The notes under the pieces are model-generated. The model worked only from the letters and a program-made list of their open reading frames with translations, was not told where the DNA came from and searched no databases. Both the position numbers and the translations under genes were made by a program. 64,000 bases of DNA from Geobacteraceae bacterium (GTDB taxonomy: Bacteria > Desulfobacterota > Desulfuromonadia > Geobacterales > Geobacteraceae): positions 1 to 64,000 of the forward strand of contig WSYB01000011.1 of assembly GCA_009773645.1 (NCBI GenBank), given 5' to 3'. Each line of letters begins with the position of its first letter. Position 1 is the stretch's first letter. Shown piece after piece: positions 44,595 to 54,030 of the stretch.

Positions 44595-45358
44595 GCACAC
44601 AAGCATCCATAGAGTGGACAGAGCAGACCTGGAACCCCACGGTAGGGTGCAGCAAGGTATCTCCCGGCTGTGCCCATTGCTACGCAGAGGCCATGGCCAA
44701 GCGTTTACAGGCGATGGGGGTCAAAGGGTACGAGAACGGCTTTGCCTTGACCCTGCTTCCCCACCGGCTGGAAGAGCTGCTGAAAAGGAGCAAGCCGACG
44801 ATCTACTTCGTCAACTCCATGAGCGACCTCTTCCACGAGGGGATTCCCGACGACTACATCCGGCAGGTGTTCGATGTGATCCGCCGGGCGCCGCAACACA
44901 CATTCCAGGTGCTGACCAAGCGTGCCGAGCGTATGGCGACTTTCTTTCGCGATTACGAACCGCCGCGTAACGCCTGGCTGGGAGTTACGGTGGAGAACCG
45001 ACAACACGGCATTCCCCGGCTTGACTGGCTGCGGCAGATTCCGGCATTTATCCGCTTCGCTTCCGTGGAGCCGTTGCTGGAAGACCTCGGTCCCTTGAAC
45101 CTGAACGGCATCCACTGGGTCATTGTCGGCGGCGAGTCCGGACCCAAGGCACGTCTCATGCGGCAGGAGTGGGTGCTGAACATCAAGCGCCAATGCGAAG
45201 AACAACATTCTGCCTTCTTCTTCAAGCAGTGGGGAGGATGGGGGGCTGACGGCACTAAGCGGGCGAAGAAGAAAAATGGAAGGTTGTTACAGGGGAAAAC
45301 GTGGGATGCGGTGCCTGTCCTTGCGGCGAATGTCCAAATGCAAAGCCTGACACGGTAG
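44591..45358 (+). CDS. DUF5131 / phage Gp37-Gp68 family (three-Cys motif) protein
   Basis: 255 aa. WTEQTWNPTVGCSKVSPGC with AHCYAE gives the C-x6-C-x2-C motif. WLGVTVENRQHGIPRLDWLR, FASVEPLLEDLG and WVIVGGESGPKARLM complete the family signature. It normally pairs with TcmP. The fold is radical-SAM-like but activity is unproven. Its stop codon lies in a tandem 19-bp repeat (45346-45383, unit CCTGACACGGTAGATTTCC). Confidence 0.88.
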   Translation: MSTQASIEWTEQTWNPTVGCSKVSPGCAHCYAEAMAKRLQAMGVKGYENGFALTLLPHRLEELLKRSKPTIYFVNSMSDLFHEGIPDDYIRQVFDVIRRAPQHTFQVLTKRAERMATFFRDYEPPRNAWLGVTVENRQHGIPRLDWLRQIPAFIRFASVEPLLEDLGPLNLNGIHWVIVGGESGPKARLMRQEWVLNIKRQCEEQHSAFFFKQWGGWGADGTKRAKKKNGRLLQGKTWDAVPVLAANVQMQSLTR

Positions 45359-45432
45359 ATTTCCCCTGACACGGTAGATTTCCCCAGCTAGTTACGGTGG
45401 CTTACTTTTGATTCAATCTGCGAGGACTCAAC

Positions 45433-46581
45433 GTGATTCGTGTTGATTTTGGGTGTAATAGCATAATGTCACAAGCCATGAGTTCTCACTTTGCATGGCT
45501 TGAACGAATTCAAGGTCCACTTGGCAGACTAAGAGAGCTTGATTCAATTACAAAGGCTGTAGGGGTACACAATAACTTGATAGGACATAACTGGGATAGC
45601 ATTAATAATTGTGGAGCAATTGCAGACGCTTTTAAATCACATAATGTACTTATGGAATCCATTACTGGTAGATTTTGGCAGAATGAATTTAATGTATATA
45701 ATAATACCGTTGGATTGCTGCAAACAGACTTATTCGATAAATTCAAGATGCTTGATCAAATTGGCTTGCCTCTAAAACATCTTAATCTTGGTTTTACTGA
45801 TCTTTCAACATTGAATTGCGTTCGCGAGTCTCTTGCAATTTTTAATCAAACGAGTGCTATTGAAAATGCACTCAAATCTTTTAAGGATTTCTCTAATATA
45901 AGCAGTGGCTATGAAAGCTTGATAAATAGACACAGTTATATTTTTGATAGAATCAACCCTAACCTAACATCATGGATAACTAACTCATTTCAGTCGCTTA
46001 GAGAAATTCAGGGGTTAAATACCGACTTTCAAATATATTCTGATGGAACTGTTACAGGATTCGGAAGCTCCATAAACATTGAGGAAATACAAGACCTAAT
46101 CCGAAACAAAATAAGAGATTTTGAAATAGTTGGTGACAACAAAACTATTGAACTTAAAATATATGAGTACTTTGAATCTTTTGGCAATCGCCATCCAATA
46201 ATAAGATTCATAATGCTGTCGATTGCGCTATCAATGATTATTGGTATTTATATTAACAACCGCACAGACTCATCAGATAAAATAATTAAATATATTGATC
46301 ATCAAAATGCGGTCCTTCTTAAAGAATTAAAAAGAGAAATCAAAAAACAACAGATACAACCACAAGTCATCAATTGCTATAGGGTTGTGTCTTCTCGCCT
46401 GCTAACCGTCAAATCCTCAAATTCAAGAGATAGTCAAACCGTTGGTAACCTTTATTTCGGACAAGTTGTCGAAATTGTTGAAAAGAAACGCCATTGGTCT
46501 CTTGTGGAATATCATAATGACAGCGACGAAATATGTATTCGTGGTTGGGTCTATACAAGGTATCTCGATAAATTCAAATAA
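45433..46581 (+). CDS. Hypothetical protein with TM segment and C-terminal SH3-like domain
   Basis: 382 aa from GTG 45433, AT-rich compared with its neighbours. Long helical N-terminal region, one membrane helix near residue 265 (FIMLSIALSMIIGIYI), then a bacterial SH3-type domain at the end (RVVSSRLLTVKSSNSRD, GQVVEIVEKKRHWSLVEY). N-terminal similarity to any defence family is not recognised. It sits upstream of the Mod gene by 22 bp and may be transcribed with it. Confidence 0.65.
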   Translation: MIRVDFGCNSIMSQAMSSHFAWLERIQGPLGRLRELDSITKAVGVHNNLIGHNWDSINNCGAIADAFKSHNVLMESITGRFWQNEFNVYNNTVGLLQTDLFDKFKMLDQIGLPLKHLNLGFTDLSTLNCVRESLAIFNQTSAIENALKSFKDFSNISSGYESLINRHSYIFDRINPNLTSWITNSFQSLREIQGLNTDFQIYSDGTVTGFGSSINIEEIQDLIRNKIRDFEIVGDNKTIELKIYEYFESFGNRHPIIRFIMLSIALSMIIGIYINNRTDSSDKIIKYIDHQNAVLLKELKREIKKQQIQPQVINCYRVVSSRLLTVKSSNSRDSQTVGNLYFGQVVEIVEKKRHWSLVEYHNDSDEICIRGWVYTRYLDKFK

Positions 46582-46603
46582 GCTTTAATCAATAGGAAAA
46601 CCT

Positions 46604-48406
46604 ATGCCCGAACTGTACTTCAAGGGAAAAGAATTCGTCTACAATCATCACCTGACGGTGCCATACCGCCCACTGGAACCGGTGCCGGAAAGATCCATCG
46701 GCGAGGACTCCGGCAATTTGATCATCCATGGTGACAACCTGCATGCCCTCAAAGCCATAATGCCTCACTATGCCGGCAAGGTGGACTGCATCTTCATCGA
46801 CCCGCCTTACAACACTGGCAATGAGAACTGGTCCTACAACGACAACGTGAATTCCCCCATCATGCGGGAGTGGCTTTCCAGCAATCCGATCAACCGGGAG
46901 GACATGCTTCGTCACGACAAGTGGGCCTGTCTGATGTACCCGCGCCTGAAGCTGCTGCACGAGTTGCTCTCGGAACAAGGAAGTTTCTGGATGACCCTTG
47001 ACGACAATGAGATTCACCGTGCCCGGATGATAATGGATGACATCTTCGGAGAGGAAAACTTTGCCGCCAATATCGTATGGCAGAAAAAATACTCTACGTC
47101 GAACGACAACACTGGAATTGCTCCGATGCATGACCATGTGCTGGTGTATCAAAAATCGCCTGAATGGCAACGAAACCTACTTGAGCGTACGGAAGAAAAT
47201 GATCAGCAGTACCGTTACGAAGATGAAAAAGGTATTTTTAGGGCGAGTGACTATACATGCAATAAGACAGCTGACGAACGACCTAACCTCTACTACCCGA
47301 TAAAAAATCCAATTACTGGCGAGGAAGTCTGGCCGAACAAAACGAGAGCATGGGCTTACTCGAAGGAAGAACACCTTAAGCATGTAGAGCAAGACTTGCT
47401 TTTCTGGGGAAAGGACGGCAAAGCTAACGTTCCATCATTTAAGCGGTACAGGCATTTATTACGTAGCGGAGGCGGCACGGTACCGACGACTTGGTGGCCG
47501 CATGAAGTTGTAGGACATACTGACGAAGCGAAAAAAGGAATAAATGCCATCTTCGCCGACGCAGACACGAAAATCGATTTTGTCACTCCCAAGCCGACCC
47601 GATTGATTGAACGGATACTCCAGATAGCCGCTGACTCCGATGCGCTTATTCTCGACTCCTTCGCCGGTTCCGGCACCACTGCTCACGCGACACTCTCCCC
47701 CAATGCCAAAGATGGCGGCAACCGCAACTTCATCCTGGTGGAATGTGAGGATTACGCTGACACCCTGACCGCCGAACGTGTCCGCCGGGTGATCAACGGC
47801 TATGAGTACGAGGGGACGCAGAAGGAGGAACTTTTTCGCAAGAAGGTCAGCTTTTCGACTCTGAAAGATGCGCCTAAGTTGCTGCGGGAAATCGAGCACA
47901 TCGAACAGGTGAAGGGTAAGCGTTTCGACAAAATCAGCAAGTTCATTAAGGATGACGAACTGCTGGTGGTCGGTGAGAAGAAGATCACCGAGCGGACCGA
48001 AGGGCTGGCTGGTGGCTTCACTTATTGCGAACTTGGTCCGCCGCTGGATCTGGACAAACTGCTGACCGGCGAACATCTTCCAGACTACCGGAGTCTCGGC
48101 GCCTGGCTGTTTCATACCGCCACCGGCGAACCCCTGTCTCCAGTCAAGGTGCGCGAGGATGACTGGTATTTGGGCGAAAGCCCCGGCTACCACGTCTGGC
48201 TGATCTACCGGCCCGACCTGGACTGGCTGAAATCCCGAGATGCAGCCCTCACTCTGACCCTGGCTGAAAGGATCGCTGCTACCGCCAAGGACAAGCAGCA
48301 CTTGGTCTTTGCCCCGGCACGCTTCGTCGCCAGCAAACACCTGCTACCTCTCGGCGTCGAACATGCGCCGCTGCCGTTCGCCTTGTACCGGTTCGAGAAG
48401 GAATAA
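46604..48406 (+). CDS. mod: Type III-like DNA adenine methyltransferase (Mod)
   Basis: 600 aa. N6-adenine methyltransferase of the beta class: DPPYNTGNENWSYNDN near residue 67 comes before the SAM-binding FAGSGTTAHATL near residue 355. The C-terminal third (from about 430) is a target-recognition or partner-binding region. Works with Res (49073) to recognise and protect a site. Mod and Res are separated by a RAYT gene, an unusual interruption. Confidence 0.93.
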   Translation: MPELYFKGKEFVYNHHLTVPYRPLEPVPERSIGEDSGNLIIHGDNLHALKAIMPHYAGKVDCIFIDPPYNTGNENWSYNDNVNSPIMREWLSSNPINREDMLRHDKWACLMYPRLKLLHELLSEQGSFWMTLDDNEIHRARMIMDDIFGEENFAANIVWQKKYSTSNDNTGIAPMHDHVLVYQKSPEWQRNLLERTEENDQQYRYEDEKGIFRASDYTCNKTADERPNLYYPIKNPITGEEVWPNKTRAWAYSKEEHLKHVEQDLLFWGKDGKANVPSFKRYRHLLRSGGGTVPTTWWPHEVVGHTDEAKKGINAIFADADTKIDFVTPKPTRLIERILQIAADSDALILDSFAGSGTTAHATLSPNAKDGGNRNFILVECEDYADTLTAERVRRVINGYEYEGTQKEELFRKKVSFSTLKDAPKLLREIEHIEQVKGKRFDKISKFIKDDELLVVGEKKITERTEGLAGGFTYCELGPPLDLDKLLTGEHLPDYRSLGAWLFHTATGEPLSPVKVREDDWYLGESPGYHVWLIYRPDLDWLKSRDAALTLTLAERIAATAKDKQHLVFAPARFVASKHLLPLGVEHAPLPFALYRFEKE

Positions 48407-48421
48407 CGGCACACGTTTTTT

Positions 48422-48480
48422 GTAGGAGCGCCTTTAGGCGCGATTGCATTTGGTTCATCGCGGCCATAGGCCGCTCCTAC
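48422..48480. repeat. REP doublet (BIME) upstream of RAYT
   Basis: GTAGGAGCGCCTTTAGGCGC-GA and, inverted, TCGCGGCCATAGGCCGCTCC-TAC. Each is a GTAGGAGCG...CGA REP with a short hairpin. The form is the one known for RAYT-mobilised REPs of the Pseudomonas type. Confidence 0.92.
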
Positions 48481-48492
48481 AGGAGGTTCTGC

Positions 48493-49008
48493 GTGGATAA
48501 ACCACACGGACGGGATTTGCGAAAGGGAAGGGTTTCCATTCCCGGTCAAATTTATCTTGTGACCACCGTTACGCTCGGACGTAAACCGCTCTTTGCCGAT
48601 TTTCGTTTTGGACGCATTCTGGTCAACGCCATGCGGCACTATGCAGAAAAGGGCGATGTGGATAGTCTTGCTTTTGTGATCATGCCTGACCATCTGCATT
48701 GGCTGTTTTCGCTGACAGGACAAAGCTCACTGTCCAAGCTCGTGGGACAAGTTAAAGGTGCTGCGGCACATCAGATGAATCAGGCAGGAGCGCCTTCAGG
48801 CGCGATTCAATCGACAGACATCGCGGCTGAAGCCGCTCCTACGGGGCGGTTGGGCCGAGTATGGCAAGAAGGATTTCATGACCGTGCGCTACGTCGGGAA
48901 GAGGATTTAAGGTCCGTAGCGCGGTATATGATCATGAATCCGGTCCGGGCCGGAATCGTCAAGCGGATATGGGATTACCCGTGCTGGGATGCGGTGTGGG
49001 TAGAGTAA
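48493..49008 (+). CDS. REP-associated tyrosine transposase (RAYT)
   Basis: 171 aa from GTG 48493 with AGGAGG upstream. Y1_Tnp (IS200-like) fold: YLVTTVTLGRKPLF, the H-x-H of FVIMPDHLHWLF, and WQEGFHDRALRREEDLRSVA with Tyr in VARYMIMNPVRAGI. A stretch of about 21 residues (AGAPSGAIQSTDIAAEAAPT, about 96-117) is encoded by an internal REP doublet in frame. Flanked by REPs on both sides. Confidence 0.93.
   Translation: MDKPHGRDLRKGRVSIPGQIYLVTTVTLGRKPLFADFRFGRILVNAMRHYAEKGDVDSLAFVIMPDHLHWLFSLTGQSSLSKLVGQVKGAAAHQMNQAGAPSGAIQSTDIAAEAAPTGRLGRVWQEGFHDRALRREEDLRSVARYMIMNPVRAGIVKRIWDYPCWDAVWVE
48784..48842. repeat. REP doublet inside the RAYT coding sequence
   Basis: GCAGGAGCGCCTTCAGGCGC-GA and inverted TCGCGGCTGAAGCCGCTCCT-AC, about 59 bp. 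The element sits in frame and codes for residues absent from typical RAYTs. Confidence 0.9.
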
Positions 49009-49034
49009 GACCATAGACGCTTCATTCAAGATAA

Positions 49035-49057
49035 TCGCGGCCAAAGGCCGCTTCTAC
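49035..49057 (-). repeat. Single REP downstream of RAYT
   Basis: TCGCGGCCAAAGGCCGCTTC-TAC, one REP in inverted orientation, 16 nt before the res start. Confidence 0.85.
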
Positions 49058-49072
49058 AAGAATCAGGTGATT

Positions 49073-51679
49073 ATGGAACTCAAAGACTTTCAACAACGGG
49101 TTCTCGATACCCTTGACAGCTATCTGGACGAGCTCATGGCCAGCCACGCAAGCTTTCTCAAGTATCAGCAATTCATGCTGGAAAACCCGGACATGGAAGC
49201 GCCGGCTTTTGACTATACTGAGAAGGCATGGGGCAAGCTCCGGGATGCGGGCAAACTGCCATTGGTTCGGGCAAAATTTTCCTTCAGCCCCCGAACAGAC
49301 GGCATTGGTTGCTCTGTCCCGGCAGTCGCTCTCAAAGTGCCGACTGGTGGCGGCAAGACCTTGCTGGCAGCTAATGCAGTCTCTCGCATCATGTCTAAGT
49401 GGCTGCGCCGTAACAGCGGTTTTGTCCTTTGGATCGTTCCCAACGAGTCAATTTACGCCCAGACCAAAAAGGCTCTGAGCAGTCGGGATCATCCCTATCG
49501 CCAGCAATTGGACAAGGCTGCGGCTGGACGGGTTAAGATTCTGGAGAAGAACGATCCGCTCAACAAAAGGGATGTGGATAGCCACCTCTGTATCATGCTC
49601 CTAATGCTCCAGTCGGCCAATCGTGAAACACAGGAAACACTACGCATGTTCCGTGACCGGGGAAATGTCCATGGCTTTTTCCCTGTAGCTGATGATTATC
49701 TGGCCCATCATGTGGAATTGCTGCAAGTGCCGAACCTGGACGTGTACGGCGAACGGGACACCATGGGGGCCATCGTCAAGGATTCCCTCGGAAACGTGCT
49801 CCGCTCTATCAAACCGATTGTCGTGCTGGATGAGGGGCATAAAGGATATTCCAAGCTGGCGCTTACGACGCTGTACGGCTTCAACCCCAGTTTTGTACTA
49901 GAACTGTCGGCAACACCGAAAGATCGCCCCAAGGATATCCCTCCCATGTACAGCAACTGGCTGGTGGATGTGCGAGGCACTGAATTGGACCGGGAAGGGA
50001 TGATCAAGCTGCCGCTCAACGTGACCGTGCATGGCGGCGAGGAGTGGCGGGACTGTTTGCGGGAAAGTCTGGAACGGTTGAATAATCTGCAACGCGAGGC
50101 CGAACGGCTGCAAAGTGAAACAGGACGTTACATCCGCCCCATCGCCCTGATCCAGGTGGAGCGTACCGGCAAGGATCAACGGGATGCGGGGTACATTCAT
50201 GCAGCGGACGTTCGGGAGTCCCTGCTGACGTTGGGTGTGAGCGAAAAGGAAATCGCCGAAAAGACGGCGGAGAAGAATGAATTGAAGGACCCTGAGAATA
50301 TCGACCTGTTGAGCCGGACCTGCCAGGTGCGCTTCATCATCACCAAGCAGGCGTTACAAGAAGGATGGGACTGTCCCTTTGCCTATGTTCTGTGCGCCTT
50401 GGCGGCGACAACCAACAAGAGCGCCTTGACCCAACTGGTAGGGCGAATACTCAGGCAACCCGATACCATTAAGACCGGGAATGATGCTCTTGATGAGTGT
50501 TACGTGATCTGTCACCACGCCTCGACGCGGGAAGTCATTGACGCGGTTAAGGCCGGACTTGAGCAAGACGGCATGGCGGATCTGGCTGATCAGATTCGCG
50601 AATACAAGGGAGACGGCCCTAAGCGGCCCGAACCACGCACCATTCCCCGACGAGATGATTTCAGTACGGCAAAAATCTACCTGCCGCTGGTCAACCGGGT
50701 AGACAGCGGCACAGTGCGCCCGCTCGACTACGAGCAAGACATCCTGCAACGGCTGCCATGGGAGCAGCTGACACCTGACGGCGCCTTTGCCGAGCGGGTA
50801 AAGAAAATAACAACGACGGCAAGCGCCCGAACTATCAGGATCGGGCTCAAGGACGACCTGAAAGACAAGGATTTCATCACCAAGACGGAAGGCGAGGTCC
50901 GCCCGGAACTGGAAGCTTTTGACCCGGTCTATGTCGTCCGCTCCATCGTGGACATCGTGCCGAATCCCTGGCGGGCACGGCAGATTGTAGCAGAAGCCGT
51001 GTCGCTCCTCAAAGCAACCGGTCTTGACGATGAGGCTCTGGGGTTGCGCCAGTCCCATGTCATTGAAGAGCTGCGTAAGACCCTCCTGGGCATTCGTGAC
51101 AGGCTGGCAGAGGAGCTGTTCACATCCGATGTAGCGACAGGAAGCATACAGTTCCGCCTGCGAACCGACGGCCAGAACTGGCGGATGCCGGACACTATGC
51201 CGACAGACCGGGCCGCAAACAGTCAAGAACTGCGCCGTGATGACGGCCAGATTGTCAAACAGAGCCTATTCGCTCCGGCCTACCGCGACGATTTCAACGA
51301 GTACGAGCAGCAGGTGGCCTGTTACCTGGATAGTGAAGCGGCAGTCCGCTGGTGGCACCGAAATGTGGCCAAGCGCCAGTATGGTGTCCAGGGGTGGCGC
51401 AAGCCGAAAGTCTACCCGGACTTCATTTTTGCGCTGTCGGCGGCAGGTGGTATTGAACGGCTGATGATCGTCGAGACCAAGGGGGACCACCTGGCCGGCA
51501 GCGACGACACCGGGTACAAGAAGAAGCTTTTGGAGCTTTGCTCGGGGTCTTTCAGTTGGGAGAATGTCACGCGCGTCGGGGAACTGGAGTTGGTCTATAA
51601 CCCGCAGACATCCGTCAACTGCGCCTTGGTGTACCAGAAAGATTGGCAGTCGGAGCTTGGTGGACTGGTTACATCCTGA
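49073..51679 (+). CDS. res: Type III-like restriction helicase-nuclease (Res)
   Basis: 869 aa from ATG 49073. SF2 helicase with Walker A VPTGGGKTLLAANAV, DEGH box in VVLDEGHKG, SAT motif ELSATPKD and QLVGRILRQP. A C-terminal PD-(D/E)XK endonuclease has KVYPDFIF then VETKGDHLAG. It cuts unmodified DNA when paired with Mod. Length and order are normal. The only oddity is the RAYT/REP insertion between mod and res. Confidence 0.92.
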   Translation: MELKDFQQRVLDTLDSYLDELMASHASFLKYQQFMLENPDMEAPAFDYTEKAWGKLRDAGKLPLVRAKFSFSPRTDGIGCSVPAVALKVPTGGGKTLLAANAVSRIMSKWLRRNSGFVLWIVPNESIYAQTKKALSSRDHPYRQQLDKAAAGRVKILEKNDPLNKRDVDSHLCIMLLMLQSANRETQETLRMFRDRGNVHGFFPVADDYLAHHVELLQVPNLDVYGERDTMGAIVKDSLGNVLRSIKPIVVLDEGHKGYSKLALTTLYGFNPSFVLELSATPKDRPKDIPPMYSNWLVDVRGTELDREGMIKLPLNVTVHGGEEWRDCLRESLERLNNLQREAERLQSETGRYIRPIALIQVERTGKDQRDAGYIHAADVRESLLTLGVSEKEIAEKTAEKNELKDPENIDLLSRTCQVRFIITKQALQEGWDCPFAYVLCALAATTNKSALTQLVGRILRQPDTIKTGNDALDECYVICHHASTREVIDAVKAGLEQDGMADLADQIREYKGDGPKRPEPRTIPRRDDFSTAKIYLPLVNRVDSGTVRPLDYEQDILQRLPWEQLTPDGAFAERVKKITTTASARTIRIGLKDDLKDKDFITKTEGEVRPELEAFDPVYVVRSIVDIVPNPWRARQIVAEAVSLLKATGLDDEALGLRQSHVIEELRKTLLGIRDRLAEELFTSDVATGSIQFRLRTDGQNWRMPDTMPTDRAANSQELRRDDGQIVKQSLFAPAYRDDFNEYEQQVACYLDSEAAVRWWHRNVAKRQYGVQGWRKPKVYPDFIFALSAAGGIERLMIVETKGDHLAGSDDTGYKKKLLELCSGSFSWENVTRVGELELVYNPQTSVNCALVYQKDWQSELGGLVTS

Positions 51680-51695
51680 CGGGAGGTAAGTGCTC

Positions 51696-52451
51696 ATGAA
51701 ATTCGATAACCGTATAAATGACTGTGACCGCCACCAGCAGGAGATCAATGAGCACCGCCCCTTGAAGGGCCAGGCGCTCAAACAGCTGCGAGAATATCTT
51801 AGGATTGGCCTGACTTGGTCGAGCAACGCCCTGGAAGGCAACAGCCTGACCGAGACCGAGACCAAGGTGGTGATCGAGGACGGCATCACCATCGGCGGCA
51901 AGCCGCTCAAGGACCACTTCGAGGCCATCGGTCATGCCGAGGCCTTCGATTACCTGCAGAAACTCGCCGGCCGCAATGAGATCACCGAGCGGGACATCCT
52001 GAAGCTGCACAAGCTGTTCTACTACCGCATCGACGAGGCGAACGCCGGCCATTACCGCAAGCAGAACATCATCGTCACCGGCACCGACTTCGTTTTCCCC
52101 GCTCCGAGCGAGCTGAAGGAGTTGATGACCACCTTTGTCGATGAGATCCCCCGCCTCCGGGCGGAGAAACACCCCATCGAGTTCGCGGCGCTCCTGCACA
52201 CCCGGCTGGTCACCATCCACCCCTTCGTGGACGGCAACGGCAGGGCTGCCCGGCTGCTGATGAACCTGGCCCTGCTCCAGGAGGGCTACCCGGTGACCAT
52301 CATCCCTCCGGTGGTTCGCAGCGAGTACCTATCGGCGGTCAGGGAGAGCAACACCGGCAACGTCGCACCCTTCGTGAACCTCCTTTCCTGCATGGTCTGG
52401 GAAAGCCAGCGCGATCACCTGCGCTTGCTGCAGAGCCTGGAGAGAAAATAG
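51696..52451 (+). CDS. Fic family protein (canonical active site)
   Basis: 251 aa from ATG 51696 after GGGAGGTAAG. Complete loop HPFVDGNGRAARLLMNLALL and inhibitory helix WSSNALEGNSLTETE, so a self-inhibited class II Fic AMP-transferase. Separated from res by 16 bp and probably co-transcribed. Targets unknown. Confidence 0.93.
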   Translation: MKFDNRINDCDRHQQEINEHRPLKGQALKQLREYLRIGLTWSSNALEGNSLTETETKVVIEDGITIGGKPLKDHFEAIGHAEAFDYLQKLAGRNEITERDILKLHKLFYYRIDEANAGHYRKQNIIVTGTDFVFPAPSELKELMTTFVDEIPRLRAEKHPIEFAALLHTRLVTIHPFVDGNGRAARLLMNLALLQEGYPVTIIPPVVRSEYLSAVRESNTGNVAPFVNLLSCMVWESQRDHLRLLQSLERK

Positions 52452-52613
52452 AAAAGATCGTTGCCTTTGACTGCCGTTCGTGTAATGTGAAGCCAACGAA
52501 CTGGTCGACATTCTCACGGCGATCATTAAATCCACTAAAGAGAAATCACGATGAAGTTATCATTCACTATTCATAACTCACTACCTCCTATTGTTAAAGA
52601 AAAGGAGTAATCG

Positions 52614-52949
52614 ATGCTCCAGGTAACCGAAGAACTCCTCAAGGAAATGACCGACATCATCGTGCGGGAAGTGCACCCGCGCCAAATCATACTGTTCGGC
52701 TCTCATGCCCGCGGCACGGCGCGGCCCGATTCCGACCTGGACTTCTTGGTGGTGGAAGACGGCCCTTTCGACACCCAGCGGAGCCGCCGGTCTGAGATGA
52801 CGCGATTATGGGAAGCCGTGTTCGATTACTTCATCCCAATTGATTTTTTGGTCTTTACCCCACAAGAGATAGAAAAGTGGAAGGACTCAAAGAACCACGT
52901 GATTGCCCATGCGTTGCGGGAAGGGAGGAAGCTGTATGAATCCAATTGA
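52614..52949 (+). CDS. mntA: MNT nucleotidyltransferase antitoxin
   Basis: 111 aa from ATG 52614 with AAAGGAG upstream. Minimal nucleotidyltransferase with GSHARGTARPDSDLDFLVV. In MNT/HEPN pairs it AMPylates the HEPN toxin to inactivate it. Overlaps the HEPN gene by 14 nt. Confidence 0.92.
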   Translation: MLQVTEELLKEMTDIIVREVHPRQIILFGSHARGTARPDSDLDFLVVEDGPFDTQRSRRSEMTRLWEAVFDYFIPIDFLVFTPQEIEKWKDSKNHVIAHALREGRKLYESN

Positions 52950-53337
52950 CCAGGCGAAACAGTTGTTGCTTATGGCTTCAAAGGACATGAGAGCAATGGA
53001 TCTCATGATATTGCCGGAGTCCATAGATGATGAAATTTTCGGTTTTCATGCCCAGCAGGCGGTAGAGAAAGCTCTGAAAGCCTGGATAACCGCAATCGGT
53101 GGAAGTTACGGCCATATCCATGATCTCCGCGTCCTGCTTCTGACGCTTCGTGAGCTGGGGTGCGATATAGAGCGCTTCAGGCACTTGGTTATGCTGAATC
53201 CGTTTGCGGCTCAACTGCGCTATGAACCGCTGGAAACAGTGGATGAGCCGCTTGACCGACCGGCTTTACGGGCGCAAGTTCAGGAATTCTACAATCATGT
53301 TCAGGCAGTGCTGTCGCTGAAGGACTCTAAACCGTGA
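52936..53337 (+). CDS. hepT: HEPN-domain protein
   Basis: 133 aa from ATG 52936. MNPIDQAKQLLLMASKDMRA, FHAQQAVEKALKAWITAIGG and the H-x-H-D of GHIHDLRVLLLTL match the HEPN_HI0074 type, the partner of MNT proteins. A clear R-x4-6-H motif is not seen, so RNase activity is uncertain. Confidence 0.88.
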   Translation: MNPIDQAKQLLLMASKDMRAMDLMILPESIDDEIFGFHAQQAVEKALKAWITAIGGSYGHIHDLRVLLLTLRELGCDIERFRHLVMLNPFAAQLRYEPLETVDEPLDRPALRAQVQEFYNHVQAVLSLKDSKP

Positions 53338-53523
53338 AACAGGTAACAACCGCGCTCAAGGAGCCTGGGGCCGACGGCCAAGTCTACTTACTCATCAGGC
53401 CATGGGGCCGGGGATGGCACGTATGATTTGAAAACAGGAGCCGTACCGGTTCGAATCAGTGAAGCGGCCGGCGCTGGATTTCTATGAAGCCGTGAGGAAG
53501 GCGCGCAAGAGCGGAGGTATACG
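53338..53523 (+). pseudogene. Degraded TumE-like toxin (DUF6516) remnant
   Basis: The 186 nt between HEPN and the HTH gene contain in different frames an EPYRFESVKRPALDFYEAVR-like stretch followed by KARKSGGIR. The expected Gly/His-rich core (around TACTCATCAGGCCATGGGGC) is frame-broken. It resembles the C-terminal half of TumE-family toxins, consistent with the antitoxin that follows. Low-level similarity. Confidence 0.55.
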
Positions 53524-53886
53524 ATGAACAGAGATTTCAAGGTGAAGATAGAAACTGAAGAGGAGTTTTTCGCCGACCTGATCGCCCAGGCCGAAAAGAT
53601 CGACCAGGGCATTATTCCGGAAAAGACTATTGAGCGGGTATCCTTCCCCGACCTGGAGACCTTTTACCGTTTCTGTACCCCCAAGCGGCTTCAGCTCTTG
53701 CAGGAACTGCACAAGATCGGCTGTGTCAGTATCAGCGCCCTAGCCAAACACCTCCACCGTCATTACAAAAATGTCTTCAGCGATGTGAAGACCTTGGAGA
53801 ACGCCGGACTGGTGGAAAAAACCGATAAAGGCCTTTACTGTGTACCGTGGGATGAATTCACCGCTACGGTGAAACTGGCGTCGTAA
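53524..53886 (+). CDS. TumA-like HTH antitoxin
   Basis: 120 aa. Winged-helix (HVO_A0114-like) region LQLLQELHKIGCVSISALAK then HRHYKNVFSDVKTLENAGLV. ATG 53524 follows GCGGAGG. In TumE/TumA modules such proteins are the antitoxin; here the toxin is broken, so this is probably an orphan regulator. Confidence 0.75.
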   Translation: MNRDFKVKIETEEEFFADLIAQAEKIDQGIIPEKTIERVSFPDLETFYRFCTPKRLQLLQELHKIGCVSISALAKHLHRHYKNVFSDVKTLENAGLVEKTDKGLYCVPWDEFTATVKLAS

Positions 53887-54030
53887 CCGAACAGCGTTAT
53901 TTTGACTCCAAATCGGCCGAAAAAGGCATCAGGGAAATTATTTTGGGGGTATATTTGGGGGTATGTCGGCGTAATTGAATTCATAAATAACCATCATATC
54001 AAGATGTTAGTCAATCAGTTCAATGGACTG

